Positions 11,801 through 20,175 of a stretch of DNA of 32,463 nt are shown here, piece after piece. Location: the NCBI GenBank assembly GCA_017407205.1, contig JAFQXA010000032.1, positions 1-32,463 of the forward strand. Reading direction: 5' to 3'. Numbering within the stretch: the first letter of the stretch is position 1; the number at the start of each line of letters is the position of its first letter. This stretch comes from Clostridia bacterium (GTDB lineage Bacteria > Bacillota > Clostridia > Christensenellales > CAG-138). Under the pieces are notes generated by a model that did no database searches, was not told where the DNA came from, and saw only the letters and a list, made by a program, of their open reading frames with translations. A program made the translations under genes and the position numbers.

Positions 11801-12565
11801 AAGAAGATTTCTTGCGCTGTCTTCTGTAGGCGGTTCGCCGGGACGCTGACGCTTGTATATTTCAATAAGACCGTCAGCTACCGACTTTGTTGTATCTTTT
11901 TCAAGCGTAGCAAGCAAACGCTCATCTTCACCGAGCATATCGATGATCTCTGCATTGGTGCCGAGGCCCAACGCACGAAGGAGCGTTGTTATGAAGAGCT
12001 TACGCTGTCTGTCAATTTTTACATAGAGAATATCATTGCTGTCCGTTTCATACTCAAGCCATGCGCCACGATTGGGGATAACCTGAGCTGAGAACAATGA
12101 TTTACCGATTTTATCTATCGTCTTTGCATAGTATGCACCGGGTGAACGGACGAGCTGGCTTACGATTACACGCTCTGCACCGTTTATGATGAAGGTACCC
12201 TGCTCTGTCATCAATGGGAAATCACCCATGAATACAGGCTGTTCCTTAACTTCGCCCGTTTCCTTATTTATAAGGCGTACAGTTACACGCAAGGGCGCAC
12301 AATAGTTAACATCGCGCTCTTTACATTCTTCTACAGGATACTTCGGATGCTCAAAATCGATATTGTAATCAACAAACTCCAATACGAGCTTGTCGGAATA
12401 ATCGACTATTGGAGAAATATCATTGAGAACTTCTTTTAAATCCTCGGTAACAAAACGCTGATAAGAGTTTTTTTGAACCTCTATCAAATCCGGCATATCG
12501 AGAACTTCTTCTATCCTCGAAAAGCTCTTGCGTTCTTTCTTTCCAAACTGGACATCATGCACCAT
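8849..12565 (-). CDS. rpoB: DNA-directed RNA polymerase subunit beta
   Basis: RNA polymerase beta subunit, about 1238 residues. The rifampicin-pocket segment ([21 protein letters not shown] plus RLSALGPGG) has wild-type Asp, His and Ser at the classical resistance positions, so sensitivity is predicted. The C-terminus carries an acidic tail of about 60 residues rich in Asp/Glu after the conserved [10 protein letters not shown] region. I place the start at the ATG at 12565 rather than the GTG at 12574, because GAGGAG ends 8 bases before the ATG but overlaps the GTG. It has its own strong promoter. No rplKAJL genes precede it, unlike in many bacteria. Confidence 0.98.
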   Translation of the reverse strand: MVHDVQFGKKERKSFSRIEEVLDMPDLIEVQKNSYQRFVTEDLKEVLNDISPIVDYSDKLVLEFVDYNIDFEHPKYPVEECKERDVNYCAPLRVTVRLINKETGEVKEQPVFMGDFPLMTEQGTFIINGAERVIVSQLVRSPGAYYAKTIDKIGKSLFSAQVIPNRGAWLEYETDSNDILYVKIDRQRKLFITTLLRALGLGTNAEIIDMLGEDERLLATLEKDTTKSVADGLIEIYKRQRPGEPPTEDSARNLLNSLFFDKRYDLARVGRYKFNKKLSLAARIATQVAAENVIAPKTGELLVTEGETITREKALEIENAGVHGVYVKADDKKVRILGNHFVDPACYLSYDPEEAGLNEHVYYPVFASLLDESSEMSEEEQKALLRSNVNELIPRHIIVDDILATVSYLIGMNYDIGRTDDIDHLGNRRIRSVGELLQNQIRVGMTRLERVVRERMSLQDMETAMPSNLINIRPVTAAIKEFFGSSQLSQFMDQTNPLSELTHKRRLSALGPGGLNRERATFDVRDVHFSHYGRMCPIETPEGPNIGLINSLSTYARINKYGFIEAPYRKVDSENKRILDEIVYLTADEEDDFIVAQANEPTTEDENGNVWFKKDRVVARLLDKIVEVKNTEVDYMDVSPKQLVSVATAMIPFLENDDANRALMGSNMQRQAVPLLVPEAPVVGTGMEYKAAHDSGVAVIAHEDGVVKSVAADKIVIENSDGEHVYKIIKFKRSNQGTCINQRPIVDVGEKVVKGQVIADGASTSNGEIALGRNILIGFMTWEGYNYEDAVLISEKLVKEDVYTSIHIEEHETEARDTKLGEEEITRDIPNVGEDALANLDERGIIRIGAEVRSGDILVGKVTPKGETELTAEERLLRAIFGEKAREVRDTSLRVPHGEGGVVVDVKVFTRENKDELSPGVNELVRVYIAQKRKISVGDKMAGRHGNKGVISRILPEEDMPFLPDGTPLQIVLNPLGVPSRMNIGQILELHLGMAAKSLGWDIVTPVFDGAPEEDIKELLVKAGKDPDGKTVLYDGRSGEPFENRVSVGYMYYLKLHHLVDDKIHARSTGPYSLVTQQPLGGKAQFGGQRFGEMEVWALEAYGAANTLQEILTVKSDDVVGRVKTYEAIVKGENVPEPGVPESFKVLIKELQSLALDVKVLSDTHQEIQIGEMIDDDDTLPIDVNMAGTEDAPIMQPGDDEFEEFDDFDFGDDLDLDGMDDGDTDSMLDGFSVIDGDE

Positions 12566-12692
12566 CGCGCTCACTCCTCACTTGCTTTGCCTTATTCGGT
12601 TAAATTTGGTTCTTTTACTTGTTTTTTCAAAGTTTTTTAAGTCTTTTCAAAATAAAAACATACTTTGAACGAACAATGGTTTTCTGCTAAAA

Positions 12693-12743
12693 GCGGCATA
12701 ACACCGCATGATAGCATAATAACGCATTAAAGCATTATAGCAT
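12693..12743 (-). repeat. GCAT array over the rpoB start site
   Basis: The tetramer GCAT (ATGC on the minus strand) begins at 12696, 12706, 12714, 12724, 12732 and 12740. The spacings are therefore 10, 8, 10, 8 and 8 bases. The array runs from the -10 box into the first transcribed bases. Its distal end can form a small GCGG/CCGC hairpin (12693-12707). The function is unknown; it could be an operator array or a start-site sequence that affects initiation. Confidence 0.6.
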
Positions 12744-12762
12744 TGCTTGTCAAGTATGTCAA
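12734..12762 (-). promoter_or_regulatory. rpoBC promoter
   Basis: Minus strand: exact TTGACA (12757-12762), 17-base spacer, exact TATAAT (12734-12739). A second TTGACA-like box lies inside the spacer but is too close to the -10 to act with it. The predicted leader to the rpoB start is about 160 bases. No terminator is evident between yacL and this promoter, so read-through from carD-yacL may also contribute. Confidence 0.85.
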
Positions 12763-12847
12763 TAAAATATAAATAGATTTTTTACAATTTGTATGCTGTT
12801 ATTGGTTTTTCTTGTTTTTATTCCCTCTTTCTCATTTTTATATATGC

Positions 12848-13939
12848 TTATTCGTTTGTTTTTGCAAATATCATTCTGCCCGCAGAAGTCTGCAATACGC
12901 TTGTTACAACCACGTTTACCTTTTCTCCGACTCTGCCTGAGCCACCCTCGACAACTATCATTGTACCGTCTTCAAGATATGCAACGCCCTGATGAGCTTC
13001 CTTACCCTCTTTGCTTATTATGACTTCAAGCTCCTCGCCCGATATCATTATCGGCTTTACGGCATTGGAAACATCATTGATATTAAGCACACTTACTTTT
13101 TGAACGGCCGCTGCTTTATTGAGATTGTAGTCGTTTGTAATTACAGTACTGCACGTCTCAAGTGCAAGACGGAGAATTTTCATATCTACATCTTCAATAT
13201 CGTCATAATCCGTTTCGCTTATCTTTATATTTATTTTGGAATCGCTCTGCATATCCTTTATAAGGTCAAGACCGCGTCTGCCCCTGTTACGTTTCAACGC
13301 ATCGGCACTGTCTGCAATGTGCATAAGCTCATTTATGACAAAACTCGGGACAATGAGTTCACCCTCGATTATTCCCGTCTTTGCAACATCGACTATTCGT
13401 CCGTCGATTATAGCTGAAGTATCAAGGATTTTATTGCGTGCTGCTGAGCTGTTTTTTGATGCTTTATCGCGGTTACGCTTGAATATTGACGGAACATTTA
13501 TCTCGCCGCGGCGCTTTACAAGTATGTGGCAGCAAGTATATGCAAGTATCAGATACAATGCAATGTTTATAATCGTTTGCGCATAAGCATTCTCTATTGA
13601 GCGAGTGATACCTGTAAGCAAATACGCAATAACAAGCCCTATGAGAATTCCGACCAAAGCAATAGCAATATCGGGCAAGGACATTCGCGACATTTTATTT
13701 TCAATTTTATTTCCAAGTTTTACACAACTGTCTATTATAGCAGGCGAAAGAAAAAAGAAAACCGTTCCTACAATAACTGCAGAAGCAAGATATATTAAAA
13801 CAACTACCCAAGGCAGAAATATCTGTCCCAATCCGTTATATCCGCTGCTTGTAAAGAGTTTATTTATACCGTCCACAATCGCAGTTGCAATTGCAGCACC
13901 TAAAAGCGTTATTACGCATCTGGCAACTTTCCTTGCCAA
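12848..13939 (-). CDS. yacL: YacL-type membrane protein with PIN and TRAM domains
   Basis: Four hydrophobic segments (about 8-25, 43-68, 92-112 and 123-143, numbered from the upstream GTG) precede a PIN nuclease-like domain at about 173-290. Its acidic residues are D176 (LDTSAIIDGR), E207, D253/D255 and D273 (TNDYNL). A C-terminal TRAM RNA-binding domain follows (about 315-364). It matches the YacL family of Gram-positive bacteria, probably a membrane-anchored ribonuclease; substrates are unknown. A GTG lies at 13948, but AGAGGTG overlaps it and sits six bases before a TTG at 13939, which I prefer as start (363 residues). It follows carD by about 40 bases, a pairing common in Firmicutes, although the usual next gene ispD is absent and rpoB follows. 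Confidence 0.92.
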   Translation of the reverse strand: MARKVARCVITLLGAAIATAIVDGINKLFTSSGYNGLGQIFLPWVVVLIYLASAVIVGTVFFFLSPAIIDSCVKLGNKIENKMSRMSLPDIAIALVGILIGLVIAYLLTGITRSIENAYAQTIINIALYLILAYTCCHILVKRRGEINVPSIFKRNRDKASKNSSAARNKILDTSAIIDGRIVDVAKTGIIEGELIVPSFVINELMHIADSADALKRNRGRRGLDLIKDMQSDSKINIKISETDYDDIEDVDMKILRLALETCSTVITNDYNLNKAAAVQKVSVLNINDVSNAVKPIMISGEELEVIISKEGKEAHQGVAYLEDGTMIVVEGGSGRVGEKVNVVVTSVLQTSAGRMIFAKTNE

Positions 13940-13981
13940 GATATTCACCTCTTATATTTAAAAAAGTTATATTCAAAATTT

Positions 13982-14470
13982 TTATTTAAGCATGGCGTTT
14001 TTCTTTTCGTCATACTTTGCTCTGTACTCGTTATAATCACAGCCGCTTGCCGCTGCAAGCTCTGCAAAGAGCACCTGGGTTGCCGTCATAAGCATTTTAC
14101 GCTCGCCCGAGCTCAAGCCTTTTTCCGTGTCACGCCTGCGCAGGCACTTGACAACATCGGCAACATTATATATATCGCCCTAACGCATTTTGTCATAATT
14201 ATCGCGATATCGCTGGTTCCAGTTGTCACTCTCCTGACAGGGTTCACCCTTTAAGTAGTCGAGAACCTTTTGACATTCCGACGCATCAACGGTATAGCGC
14301 AGCCCGACCTTCTCAGCCGTGGCAACAGGCACCATGGCCGACATACGGCCTACCAAGAAACGGAGTACATAGTACTTCGTCTCCTCGCCCAAAACGACCT
14401 TATCTTCAATTCCTTCTATTATGCCGACGCCGTGCATCGGATAACAAACCTGATCGCCTATATTAAACAC
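13982..14470 (-). pseudogene. carD: CarD family transcription regulator interrupted by an in-frame TAG
   Basis: CarD/CdnL proteins bind the RNA polymerase beta subunit through an N-terminal Tudor-like domain and stabilise open promoter complexes. The GTG start at 14470 is supported by AAAAGGAG six bases upstream and by the family-typical MFNIGDQVCYPMHGVG start. Residues 1-96 reach the conserved NWNQRYRDNYDKMR, then codon 97 (14180-14182) is TAG. The same frame continues with GDIYNVADVVKCLRRRDTEK and SGERKMLMTATQVLFAELA to a TAA at 13982. This is exactly the expected CarD C-terminal DNA-binding part, giving a normal total of about 162 codons. The family usually has Ser or Thr at codon 97, so one base change (for example TCG to TAG) would explain it. 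It could be a nonsense mutation, a sequencing error, or read-through making two forms. Confidence 0.85.
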
Positions 14471-14523
14471 GCCCTGCTCCTTTTCTGCAAACACGCCACA
14501 GAGAGCACACCTCTCCATCGATA

Positions 14524-14553
14524 ATTATAAGGCTAATGAAGACTTTTTGTCAA
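14524..14553 (-). promoter_or_regulatory. carD promoter
   Basis: Minus strand: exact TTGACA (14548-14553) and exact TATAAT (14524-14529) with an 18-base spacer. The expected start site, near 14517, lies at or past an upstream in-frame ATG (14518). This argues that translation starts at the GTG at 14470 and not at that ATG. Confidence 0.85.
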
Positions 14554-14565
14554 TCTGCGAAGCAC

Positions 14566-14605
14566 AAAAAAATAAGGCGGAAAGCACTTTTTCGCCTTAT
14601 TTTTC
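14566..14605 (-). terminator. Terminator after the S41 protease gene
   Basis: The arms 14568-14579 and 14593-14604 form a 12-pair stem (AATAAGGCG core) with T/A runs on both sides, so it could work in either direction. It begins about 20 bases after the protease stop codon and separates that unit from the carD promoter. Confidence 0.85.
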
Positions 14606-14623
14606 ATTGCTTATTTGCTCTTA

Positions 14624-15850
14624 TTATTCGCCATCATCCGCCTGCTCACGAACATAGTCAAGTGCCGCCCAGAGCTGTGCATCATCTTCCTGGTCAAGCT
14701 TACTTATCGCAATACCCTGCATGGAATCGGGAAGCTCTACCTCTATATCCGGAACTATTCCGACGCCGTGAATATTGGTGCCGTTTGGTGTAAGGTATGC
14801 GGATGTTGTTATCTTAAGCCATGAGCTGTCTGCGTTTATTTTGAAAGTTGTCTGCACAATGCCCTTGCCGTATGTTGTCATGCCAACAACTACGCCCTTG
14901 TTATTGTCTTTAACTGCACCTGCAAGTATTTCGCTTGCCGAAGCCGAATTTTCGTTTACTATGACGGCAACGGGAACTTCAACGCCTTTACCGCTTCCCT
15001 TATATACAACATCTTCTTTTTCCGTCTTGCCGCTTACCGTGACTATCTTGCAATCACCAAGCAAAGTGTCGGCAACGTCTACAACGGTTTCAAGTGAACC
15101 GCCCGGGTTGTTTCTCAGGTCAATAACGAGTGAACGCATACCCCTGTCCTTTAAATACTTGATTGCTTCTGAAAACTCTTCCGCACAGCTTCCCGTAAAC
15201 ATATCTATACGGATATAGCCTGTTGCCTGATTGAAAAGTGCGTAGTCAACACGCTTTATGTTTACGGTTTCACACACAACATCAAAGCTCATCTTCTCAT
15301 TGTTACGCAATACCGCAATTTTTAAAACACTTCCGATTTCACCGTTCATGAGCGAAGCAAGATCTGCTATTGGCATGTTTTTAACTTCAACATCGTTTAC
15401 GCTTGTTATGATATCGCCCGTCTTTATTCCTGCACGCTCTGCGCTGTTATCCTTATAAACATCAAGCACTTCAGCTCCCGTGCCATCGGGCTGCGCAACA
15501 AGCATACCGACACCGCTGTACTCGCCGTTCAAGCTTGACAGATAATCCTCGTATTCCTTTGCCGTATAGTAACGCGCATACACATCATCAAGACCTTGAA
15601 CTATTCCCTTTGCAGCATTTGCAATCATTTCTTCGCGCGTAGGTATTTTGCCATAATGCTCTTTTTCCACCGTCTCCATGACATCACGGATTACAAACAA
15701 GTCAGAAAGCTGTTTATATTCCTCCGCCCTCAGCTTGACGGTATCGCCACGCATTGAATTCATTACAAGCACCGTAGCACCGATACTTAAAAACGCGGTT
15801 ATTAAAACTATCGCCACTATCCTTAAGATACTTTTCTTGTTTAAGTCCAT
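14624..15850 (-). CDS. S41 family C-terminal processing peptidase (CtpA/CtpB-like)
   Basis: Secreted or membrane-anchored serine protease, 408 residues. An N-terminal hydrophobic anchor lies at about 9-30. A PDZ domain occupies about 105-195 (YSGVGMLV; AGIKTGDIITSVNDV). The peptidase core contains IDLRNNPGGSLETVVDVAD at 244-262 and the catalytic Ser/Lys pair, S304 in NENSASASE and K329 in TYGKGIVQT, 25 residues apart as is usual for the Ser-Lys dyad. It should act outside the membrane, trimming C-terminal tails or, in spore-formers, signalling through SpoIVFA-like targets. The target here is unknown. A GGAGG site precedes the ATG. It is cotranscribed with the small protein gene 37 bases upstream. 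Confidence 0.95.
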   Translation of the reverse strand: MDLNKKSILRIVAIVLITAFLSIGATVLVMNSMRGDTVKLRAEEYKQLSDLFVIRDVMETVEKEHYGKIPTREEMIANAAKGIVQGLDDVYARYYTAKEYEDYLSSLNGEYSGVGMLVAQPDGTGAEVLDVYKDNSAERAGIKTGDIITSVNDVEVKNMPIADLASLMNGEIGSVLKIAVLRNNEKMSFDVVCETVNIKRVDYALFNQATGYIRIDMFTGSCAEEFSEAIKYLKDRGMRSLVIDLRNNPGGSLETVVDVADTLLGDCKIVTVSGKTEKEDVVYKGSGKGVEVPVAVIVNENSASASEILAGAVKDNNKGVVVGMTTYGKGIVQTTFKINADSSWLKITTSAYLTPNGTNIHGVGIVPDIEVELPDSMQGIAISKLDQEDDAQLWAALDYVREQADDGE

Positions 15851-15887
15851 ATATTCCTCCGAAAATTTAACCGTTATAACAATTCTA

Positions 15888-16349
15888 TTACCCTTGTGAG
15901 TAAATTAACTCTGAATCTATATAATTAAAATTGTACTCGATTGTTTTCAAAACCGTTTCGAGACTTTTACCTGAAAACGACGGATATAATTCGTTTTTTA
16001 TAACACTCGTTCCGTCAACATAGCAGCCTGCTGTTTCATCAAGTGCCTCACTGTACTTTTTACGCCACTTAAGCGCCTTTTCTTCAGTCTCAAACTTGTA
16101 TATATGGTCACAAGCTATGAGCCTATCATTTTTAAAATAATACTTTATATAAAAATCAAAGCCATGGTTTCGCATTATATTATCGGGCTGAAAATGTGCC
16201 AAAAGTGCGACATCATGCTCTATTGCCTGCGTTGTACCCTCGGAAAATGTTAAAATCACCTTCGGATCCGAAAAAACATCGGACAAAGCTACGAACAATA
16301 CACCTGCAACCAACAGAAGCACACCGCAGATTATAAGAGCCTTTTTCAT
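15888..16349 (-). CDS. Small membrane-anchored extracytoplasmic protein, function unknown
   Basis: This 153-residue protein has one N-terminal hydrophobic segment (about 4-24, after MKK), so it is probably exported and anchored. The rest is polar with many aromatic residues (FDFYIKYYF, YNFNYIDSELIY). There is no lipobox cysteine at the segment's end. I do not recognise the family. It has a good AGGAGG site and a promoter of its own, and it is followed 37 bases later by the S41 protease. It might be a substrate or partner of that protease, but that is inference from position only. Confidence 0.8.
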   Translation of the reverse strand: MKKALIICGVLLLVAGVLFVALSDVFSDPKVILTFSEGTTQAIEHDVALLAHFQPDNIMRNHGFDFYIKYYFKNDRLIACDHIYKFETEEKALKWRKKYSEALDETAGCYVDGTSVIKNELYPSFSGKSLETVLKTIEYNFNYIDSELIYSQG

Positions 16350-16383
16350 CGTGCTGTCCTCCTTTTTTTCTTCCGCTTTTTGA

Positions 16384-16412
16384 AATATATCAAAAAACTA
16401 TTAATTCGTCAA
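16384..16412 (-). promoter_or_regulatory. Promoter of the small protein-S41 protease unit
   Basis: Minus strand: -35 TTGACG (16407-16412), 17-base spacer, -10 TATATT (16384-16389). It is divergent from the plus-strand gene that starts at 16485. Confidence 0.7.
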
Positions 16413-16484
16413 CGATACCAACTTTTTACCCTAATTATATTGTATACTTAAACAATCATCAAAAAGTTGTTTCAGGGGAATCAT

Positions 16485-18407
16485 ATGCAAACAAAAACAA
16501 AAAAGAAATCTCTACTTCCCGTCTTGTTATTCATAGCAATACTGGCAGTCGTAGTTTTTGTGTTCCGCAGGGAAGTTGTTCAGCTGTTCTCTGTATTAAC
16601 CGACGCAAGCATGACAAACGAAGAGCAAAGAGAAGTGCTCTCGCTCATTTTCGGTACAAAGGGTGCCGTAATATTTTCTGCATTGTCTGCACTTCAAATA
16701 ATAATACCTATTTTTCCGGCAGAGCCTTTTCAGGTAATATGCGGTATAGGCTATGGTTTTGCTAAGGCATTCTTGATTTGCATGGTTGGCGTTTTCATCG
16801 GCAACAGCGTAATTTATCTGCTGTCAAATGCTTGGGGTGAAAAGATAGCAAAGTATCTCGACACGCACATAGAGGTTGATTTTACATCGGCTAAAATCCA
16901 GAACAAGCTTTTCCCGGTTATATTTCTTCTTTATATCCTCCCTGCGATCCCCTACGGCATGATATGTTTTCTTGCAGCTTCATCAGGTTTGAAATATCCA
17001 AAATACATATCTTTTACGCTTGTAAGTTCGATGCCGTCGGTTGCAATAGGTATTGCTCTCGGCTCACTTACGATAGGGCTGGGACTTTACACAGGACTTT
17101 TAACGCTCGTACTTCTTATAGCACTTATAATACTCGCTTACAGAAAAAGGGATAAGCTTACAAATGCAATCAATCAAATACTGAAGCCGTACTCAAGTGC
17201 AACAAAGGTTAAAAAGCCAAACCGCTTTATCTATTCCGTGGCAAAGACAGTTTGTTCTTTGCTCTTTGGCTCGAAGATAGATATCCGGCTCAAGAATAAA
17301 ATCAAGCTTCCCGATAACGAGCCGTGTATCGTAATCGGCAGTCATCCGTCATTTCTTGACTGGTACTACACGGCATTGGTGTTTTATCCGAAAAAGCTTA
17401 ACTTCATAACATCACGCTACTACTTTTTCCGCCGTGACCTCGCTTTTTTGATACGCAATGTCGGCTGTATTCCAAAGTCAATGTTCTCGCCCGACCTTGA
17501 ATGTGCAAAGAATATGATAACTGTACTTCGCAGAAATGACACGCTTGCACTATTGCCTGAAGCACAGCTCTCCACAATGGGCAGATTTGAAAGTATTCAT
17601 CAACCGACAATAGACTTTATTAAAAATTCGGCACTCCCCGTATACTTTGTTCAGATAAACGGTGCATACCTTGCAAAGCCCAAGGCAGGTAACGGTATAC
17701 GCCGTGGTGCAAGAGTGGAAATAAGCGCAGGCAAGCTCTTTGAAAAAGGCGAAACTAAAGCTATGAGTTCATCTGAGGTTCGCGATGCGGTTGAGAAAGC
17801 TTTATATTTCAATGATTTTGAATGGCTCAATACTCAGCCCGATTTGCACTATAAATCGAGTAAGCTTGCAGAGGGACTTGAAAACCTTATATACCTTTGT
17901 CCAAAATGTCGCAAGGAAGCTTCGCTTTCGACATCGGGCAATACCATTTCCTGCGAATGCGGTTTTACTCTCACATTAAACGACAGATATACCTTCACAA
18001 ACGAGAATACCCCCTTCAAAAATCAGCAGGAGTGGTACGATTTCCAAGTCAAAGAGTTTGAAAAAGAAGTCCAAAACGATAACTTTTCACTCTCCTCGCC
18101 CGTTACGCTCCACCTTCCGTCCCATGACGGAAAACATATTGTAGAAAAAGCAGGCACAGGCATTTGCACCCTCAATAAAGACGGACTTGTATATAAAGGT
18201 ACGATGAGCGAAGAAGAAACAACTCTTACCTTCCCCATGGATTCTGTTTACCGCCTGCTCTTTGGTGCAGGAGAAAACTTTGAGATTTACAAGGGTTCTG
18301 ACTACTATTATTTCGCACCCGAAAATCCGAAGCTGTCTGTCAAATGGTATATAGCAAGCATATTGCTTCATAAAAAACACACGGAGAAAAAAGATGGAGA
18401 AAAATAA
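16485..18407 (+). CDS. VTT (DedA/TVP38-like)-acyltransferase fusion with zinc ribbon
   Basis: A three-part protein of 640 residues. Residues 1-222 hold about six membrane segments in a VTT/SNARE-associated fold (IFPAEPFQVICGIGYGF; LPAIPYG), the fold of DedA/TVP38 lipid scramblase-type proteins. Residues about 262-440 are a PlsC-type acyltransferase with HPSFLD at 287-292 (the H-x4-D catalytic motif) and LPEAQLS at 357-363 where FPEGTRS is usual. A CxxC...CxC zinc ribbon (C472, C475, C490, C492) leads into a C-terminal domain of about 140 residues without a known match. It probably acylates a lysophospholipid or related lipid at the membrane and may also move it. The start is the ATG at 16485, six bases after AGGGG, not the ATG at 16467. 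A likely -10 TATACT is at 16443-16448, with a weak -35. Confidence 0.85.
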   Translation: MQTKTKKKSLLPVLLFIAILAVVVFVFRREVVQLFSVLTDASMTNEEQREVLSLIFGTKGAVIFSALSALQIIIPIFPAEPFQVICGIGYGFAKAFLICMVGVFIGNSVIYLLSNAWGEKIAKYLDTHIEVDFTSAKIQNKLFPVIFLLYILPAIPYGMICFLAASSGLKYPKYISFTLVSSMPSVAIGIALGSLTIGLGLYTGLLTLVLLIALIILAYRKRDKLTNAINQILKPYSSATKVKKPNRFIYSVAKTVCSLLFGSKIDIRLKNKIKLPDNEPCIVIGSHPSFLDWYYTALVFYPKKLNFITSRYYFFRRDLAFLIRNVGCIPKSMFSPDLECAKNMITVLRRNDTLALLPEAQLSTMGRFESIHQPTIDFIKNSALPVYFVQINGAYLAKPKAGNGIRRGARVEISAGKLFEKGETKAMSSSEVRDAVEKALYFNDFEWLNTQPDLHYKSSKLAEGLENLIYLCPKCRKEASLSTSGNTISCECGFTLTLNDRYTFTNENTPFKNQQEWYDFQVKEFEKEVQNDNFSLSSPVTLHLPSHDGKHIVEKAGTGICTLNKDGLVYKGTMSEEETTLTFPMDSVYRLLFGAGENFEIYKGSDYYYFAPENPKLSVKWYIASILLHKKHTEKKDGEK

Positions 18408-19824
18408 AACTTCCAAAGTCAAAACACCCATAAGCATAAGTGCAAAATCATTTATTCTTGTTATGGTTGTGCTTTTAGTCATTATGATTGCATCCGGCAT
18501 AAGTACTTATTTTCTGCCTCAAGGCTCATATCAATTTGATACACAAGGTCAGCTTCTGCCCGACACATACACGCAGGCAGATATAAAGCCATACCCTGTA
18601 TGGAAATGGTTTTTGGCACCCATACTTGTATTCGGCTCCGAAGATGCTCTCAACATAATAATGGTATCACTTTTCCTGCTTACCATATCGGGATTTTTCA
18701 GCGTTATGGAAAACACCCACGGCATAAAGCTTTTAGTCGAAAAGCTTGTAAACCATTTTTCAACTAAAAAGACAACTGTAATTTGTCTCACCACGCTTAT
18801 ATTCATGCTGTTTGGATCACTGTTTGGAATGTTCGAAGAACTTGTTGCTCTTTTGCCGATAATGGTAATAATCTCCCTTTCGTTGGGCTTTGACACCATG
18901 ACGGGGCTGGGCATATGCCTGCTTGCTTCATGCTTCGGTTTTGCTTCTGCTATAACAAATCCGTTCTCCGTCGGTGTTGCTTCCGAAATATTGGAAATAG
19001 ATGCTTTAAGCGGTGTATGGTTAAGGCTCGTTTTCTTTGCTTTAACCTACGGCTTGTTGTGTGTATTTCTTATACACCACTCACGCCGTATAGAGAAAAC
19101 GCCTTCCCTTTCACCCACGTATGAAAACGACCTTTTAAAACGCAAGGAGCTTGTTTTCGACTCGTCCAACACGAAGGATTCTGACCGCATTACTAAAATT
19201 TATCTTATATTTTTCACCCTGCTCATTGCCGCTCTCATACTCATATATGTTTTTGCGGCAAGCTATTCTGTTCCCTTACTCATACTCTGCTTCCTTTTGG
19301 GAAGTCTTGTAACGGGAACTTTATTAACAGGCAAATTCTCACTCGCTTTCAAGTGGTTTTTAAGCGGTGTAAAAGCAATGCTTCCTGCCATCGTTATGAT
19401 AGCCTTTGCCTCCTCCGTAAAATTCATCATGACGGACGGCGGTGTGCTTTATACGGTTGTTCATGTGGCAATAGACCTTTTGTCGGGAATGTCACCCTTT
19501 GCAAGCATTCTCATTCTTTACGGTCTTGTTCTCTTTGTTCAGCTTTTCATAGGCTCAGCCTCTGCAAAGGCAATGCTCATAATGCCAATAATAGCGCCTA
19601 TTTGCTCCGTGGCAGGAATTTCCAAGGAGCTTGCCCTTTTAGCTTTTGTTTTCGGTGACGGTTTCACAAATGTAATCTTCCCCACCAATGCAGTTTTGCT
19701 TATAGGTCTGTCGATGGCAAATGTAAGCTACGGCAAGTGGTTCCGCCACACAATACTTTTGCAGCTTTTAATGCTCACAATAACATCACTTGTGCTTCTT
19801 TTCGGTGTAGCAATCGGATACTGA
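18394..19824 (+). CDS. YfcC/DcuC family membrane transporter
   Basis: A polytopic membrane protein of 476 residues with roughly 11-13 hydrophobic segments. Family marks include the YFLPQGSYQFD loop after the first segment, GLGICLLASCFGFASAITNPF and FGDGFTNVIFPTNAVLL. It belongs with the YfcC/DcuC-type carriers, which include proteins annotated as basic amino acid or C4-dicarboxylate transporters; the substrate cannot be told. Its start overlaps the acyltransferase gene by 14 bases, with GGAG inside that gene as ribosome binding site, so the two are cotranscribed and possibly translationally coupled. A terminator follows at 19847-19871. Confidence 0.9.
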   Translation: MEKNKTSKVKTPISISAKSFILVMVVLLVIMIASGISTYFLPQGSYQFDTQGQLLPDTYTQADIKPYPVWKWFLAPILVFGSEDALNIIMVSLFLLTISGFFSVMENTHGIKLLVEKLVNHFSTKKTTVICLTTLIFMLFGSLFGMFEELVALLPIMVIISLSLGFDTMTGLGICLLASCFGFASAITNPFSVGVASEILEIDALSGVWLRLVFFALTYGLLCVFLIHHSRRIEKTPSLSPTYENDLLKRKELVFDSSNTKDSDRITKIYLIFFTLLIAALILIYVFAASYSVPLLILCFLLGSLVTGTLLTGKFSLAFKWFLSGVKAMLPAIVMIAFASSVKFIMTDGGVLYTVVHVAIDLLSGMSPFASILILYGLVLFVQLFIGSASAKAMLIMPIIAPICSVAGISKELALLAFVFGDGFTNVIFPTNAVLLIGLSMANVSYGKWFRHTILLQLLMLTITSLVLLFGVAIGY

Positions 19825-19846
19825 TAAAAACATAAGAGAAAACAAA

Positions 19847-19871
19847 AACTGCTCAGTAAATCTGAGCAGTT
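19847..19871. terminator. Bidirectional terminator between convergent genes
   Basis: A ten-pair stem (AACTGCTCAG with CTGAGCAGTT) has a five-base loop. The T-run is on the minus-strand side (TTTTTGTTTT), so it suits the minus-strand peptide gene best. It also sits 23 bases after the transporter stop and can serve both convergent genes. Confidence 0.8.
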
Positions 19872-19917
19872 AACTTTATCTGTTGTTTATTGCTATGTAA
19901 AATATCTTTTATACGTA

Positions 19918-20175
19918 TTATGAACCAAAGTATGAAGGCTGACCGACAGGAGCATGATAGCAGAGGAAGTCATCACTTTCTGCATCATACCAAATCCAGC
20001 AGTCACCGTTTTCAGGCAAGAAAACCTTAACGCCTGTGCCTGCGATATAATCATTTATAGTTTCACAAGAATAACCGTCTGCATAGTTGCACATTTCAGC
20101 ACAACCGGCAGCGATTCTGTCATTAAGTCTGAAGTTTTCTGTCAACATAACAGGAGCTGTATATGTCTTCTTCAT
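19918..20175 (-). CDS. Small cysteine-containing peptide with leader-like N-terminus, RiPP precursor candidate
   Basis: This 85-residue product starts at the ATG at 20175, with GGCGGAG five bases upstream; an upstream in-frame ATG at 20202 lacks such support. The N-terminus MKKTYTAPVMLTENFRLN is followed by DRIAAGC. That layout (charged start, KPxx/APxx segment, then IAAGC) resembles small Clostridia peptides often suspected to be ribosomally made, modified peptides. Cysteines are at 25, 29, 37, 59 and 72, and the C-terminal half is aromatic (DCWIWYD, YFGS). It has its own promoter and terminator, and no radical SAM enzyme, protease or exporter is adjacent. The function is unknown; it could equally be a small secreted or structural protein. 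Confidence 0.7.
   Translation of the reverse strand: MKKTYTAPVMLTENFRLNDRIAAGCAEMCNYADGYSCETINDYIAGTGVKVFLPENGDCWIWYDAESDDFLCYHAPVGQPSYFGS

Noticed and set aside
5381..12385. Many plus-strand open frames across rpoB and rpoC
   Set aside because: They are all shadows of the two large conserved genes on the minus strand, and none has a ribosome binding site or recognisable product.
13982..14182. Genome-wide reassignment of TAG as a sense codon to explain the CarD amber
   Set aside because: The GNAT gene ends in TAG (26903-26905) exactly where the next gene starts, so TAG acts as a stop in at least one neighbouring gene. Other genes here end in TAA or TGA.
14471..14518. N-terminal extension MERCALCGVFAEKEQG for CarD, with a CxxC-like start
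   Set aside because: The ATG at 14518 coincides with the predicted transcription start, and AAAAGGAG sits correctly for the GTG at 14470, which gives the family-typical N-terminus.
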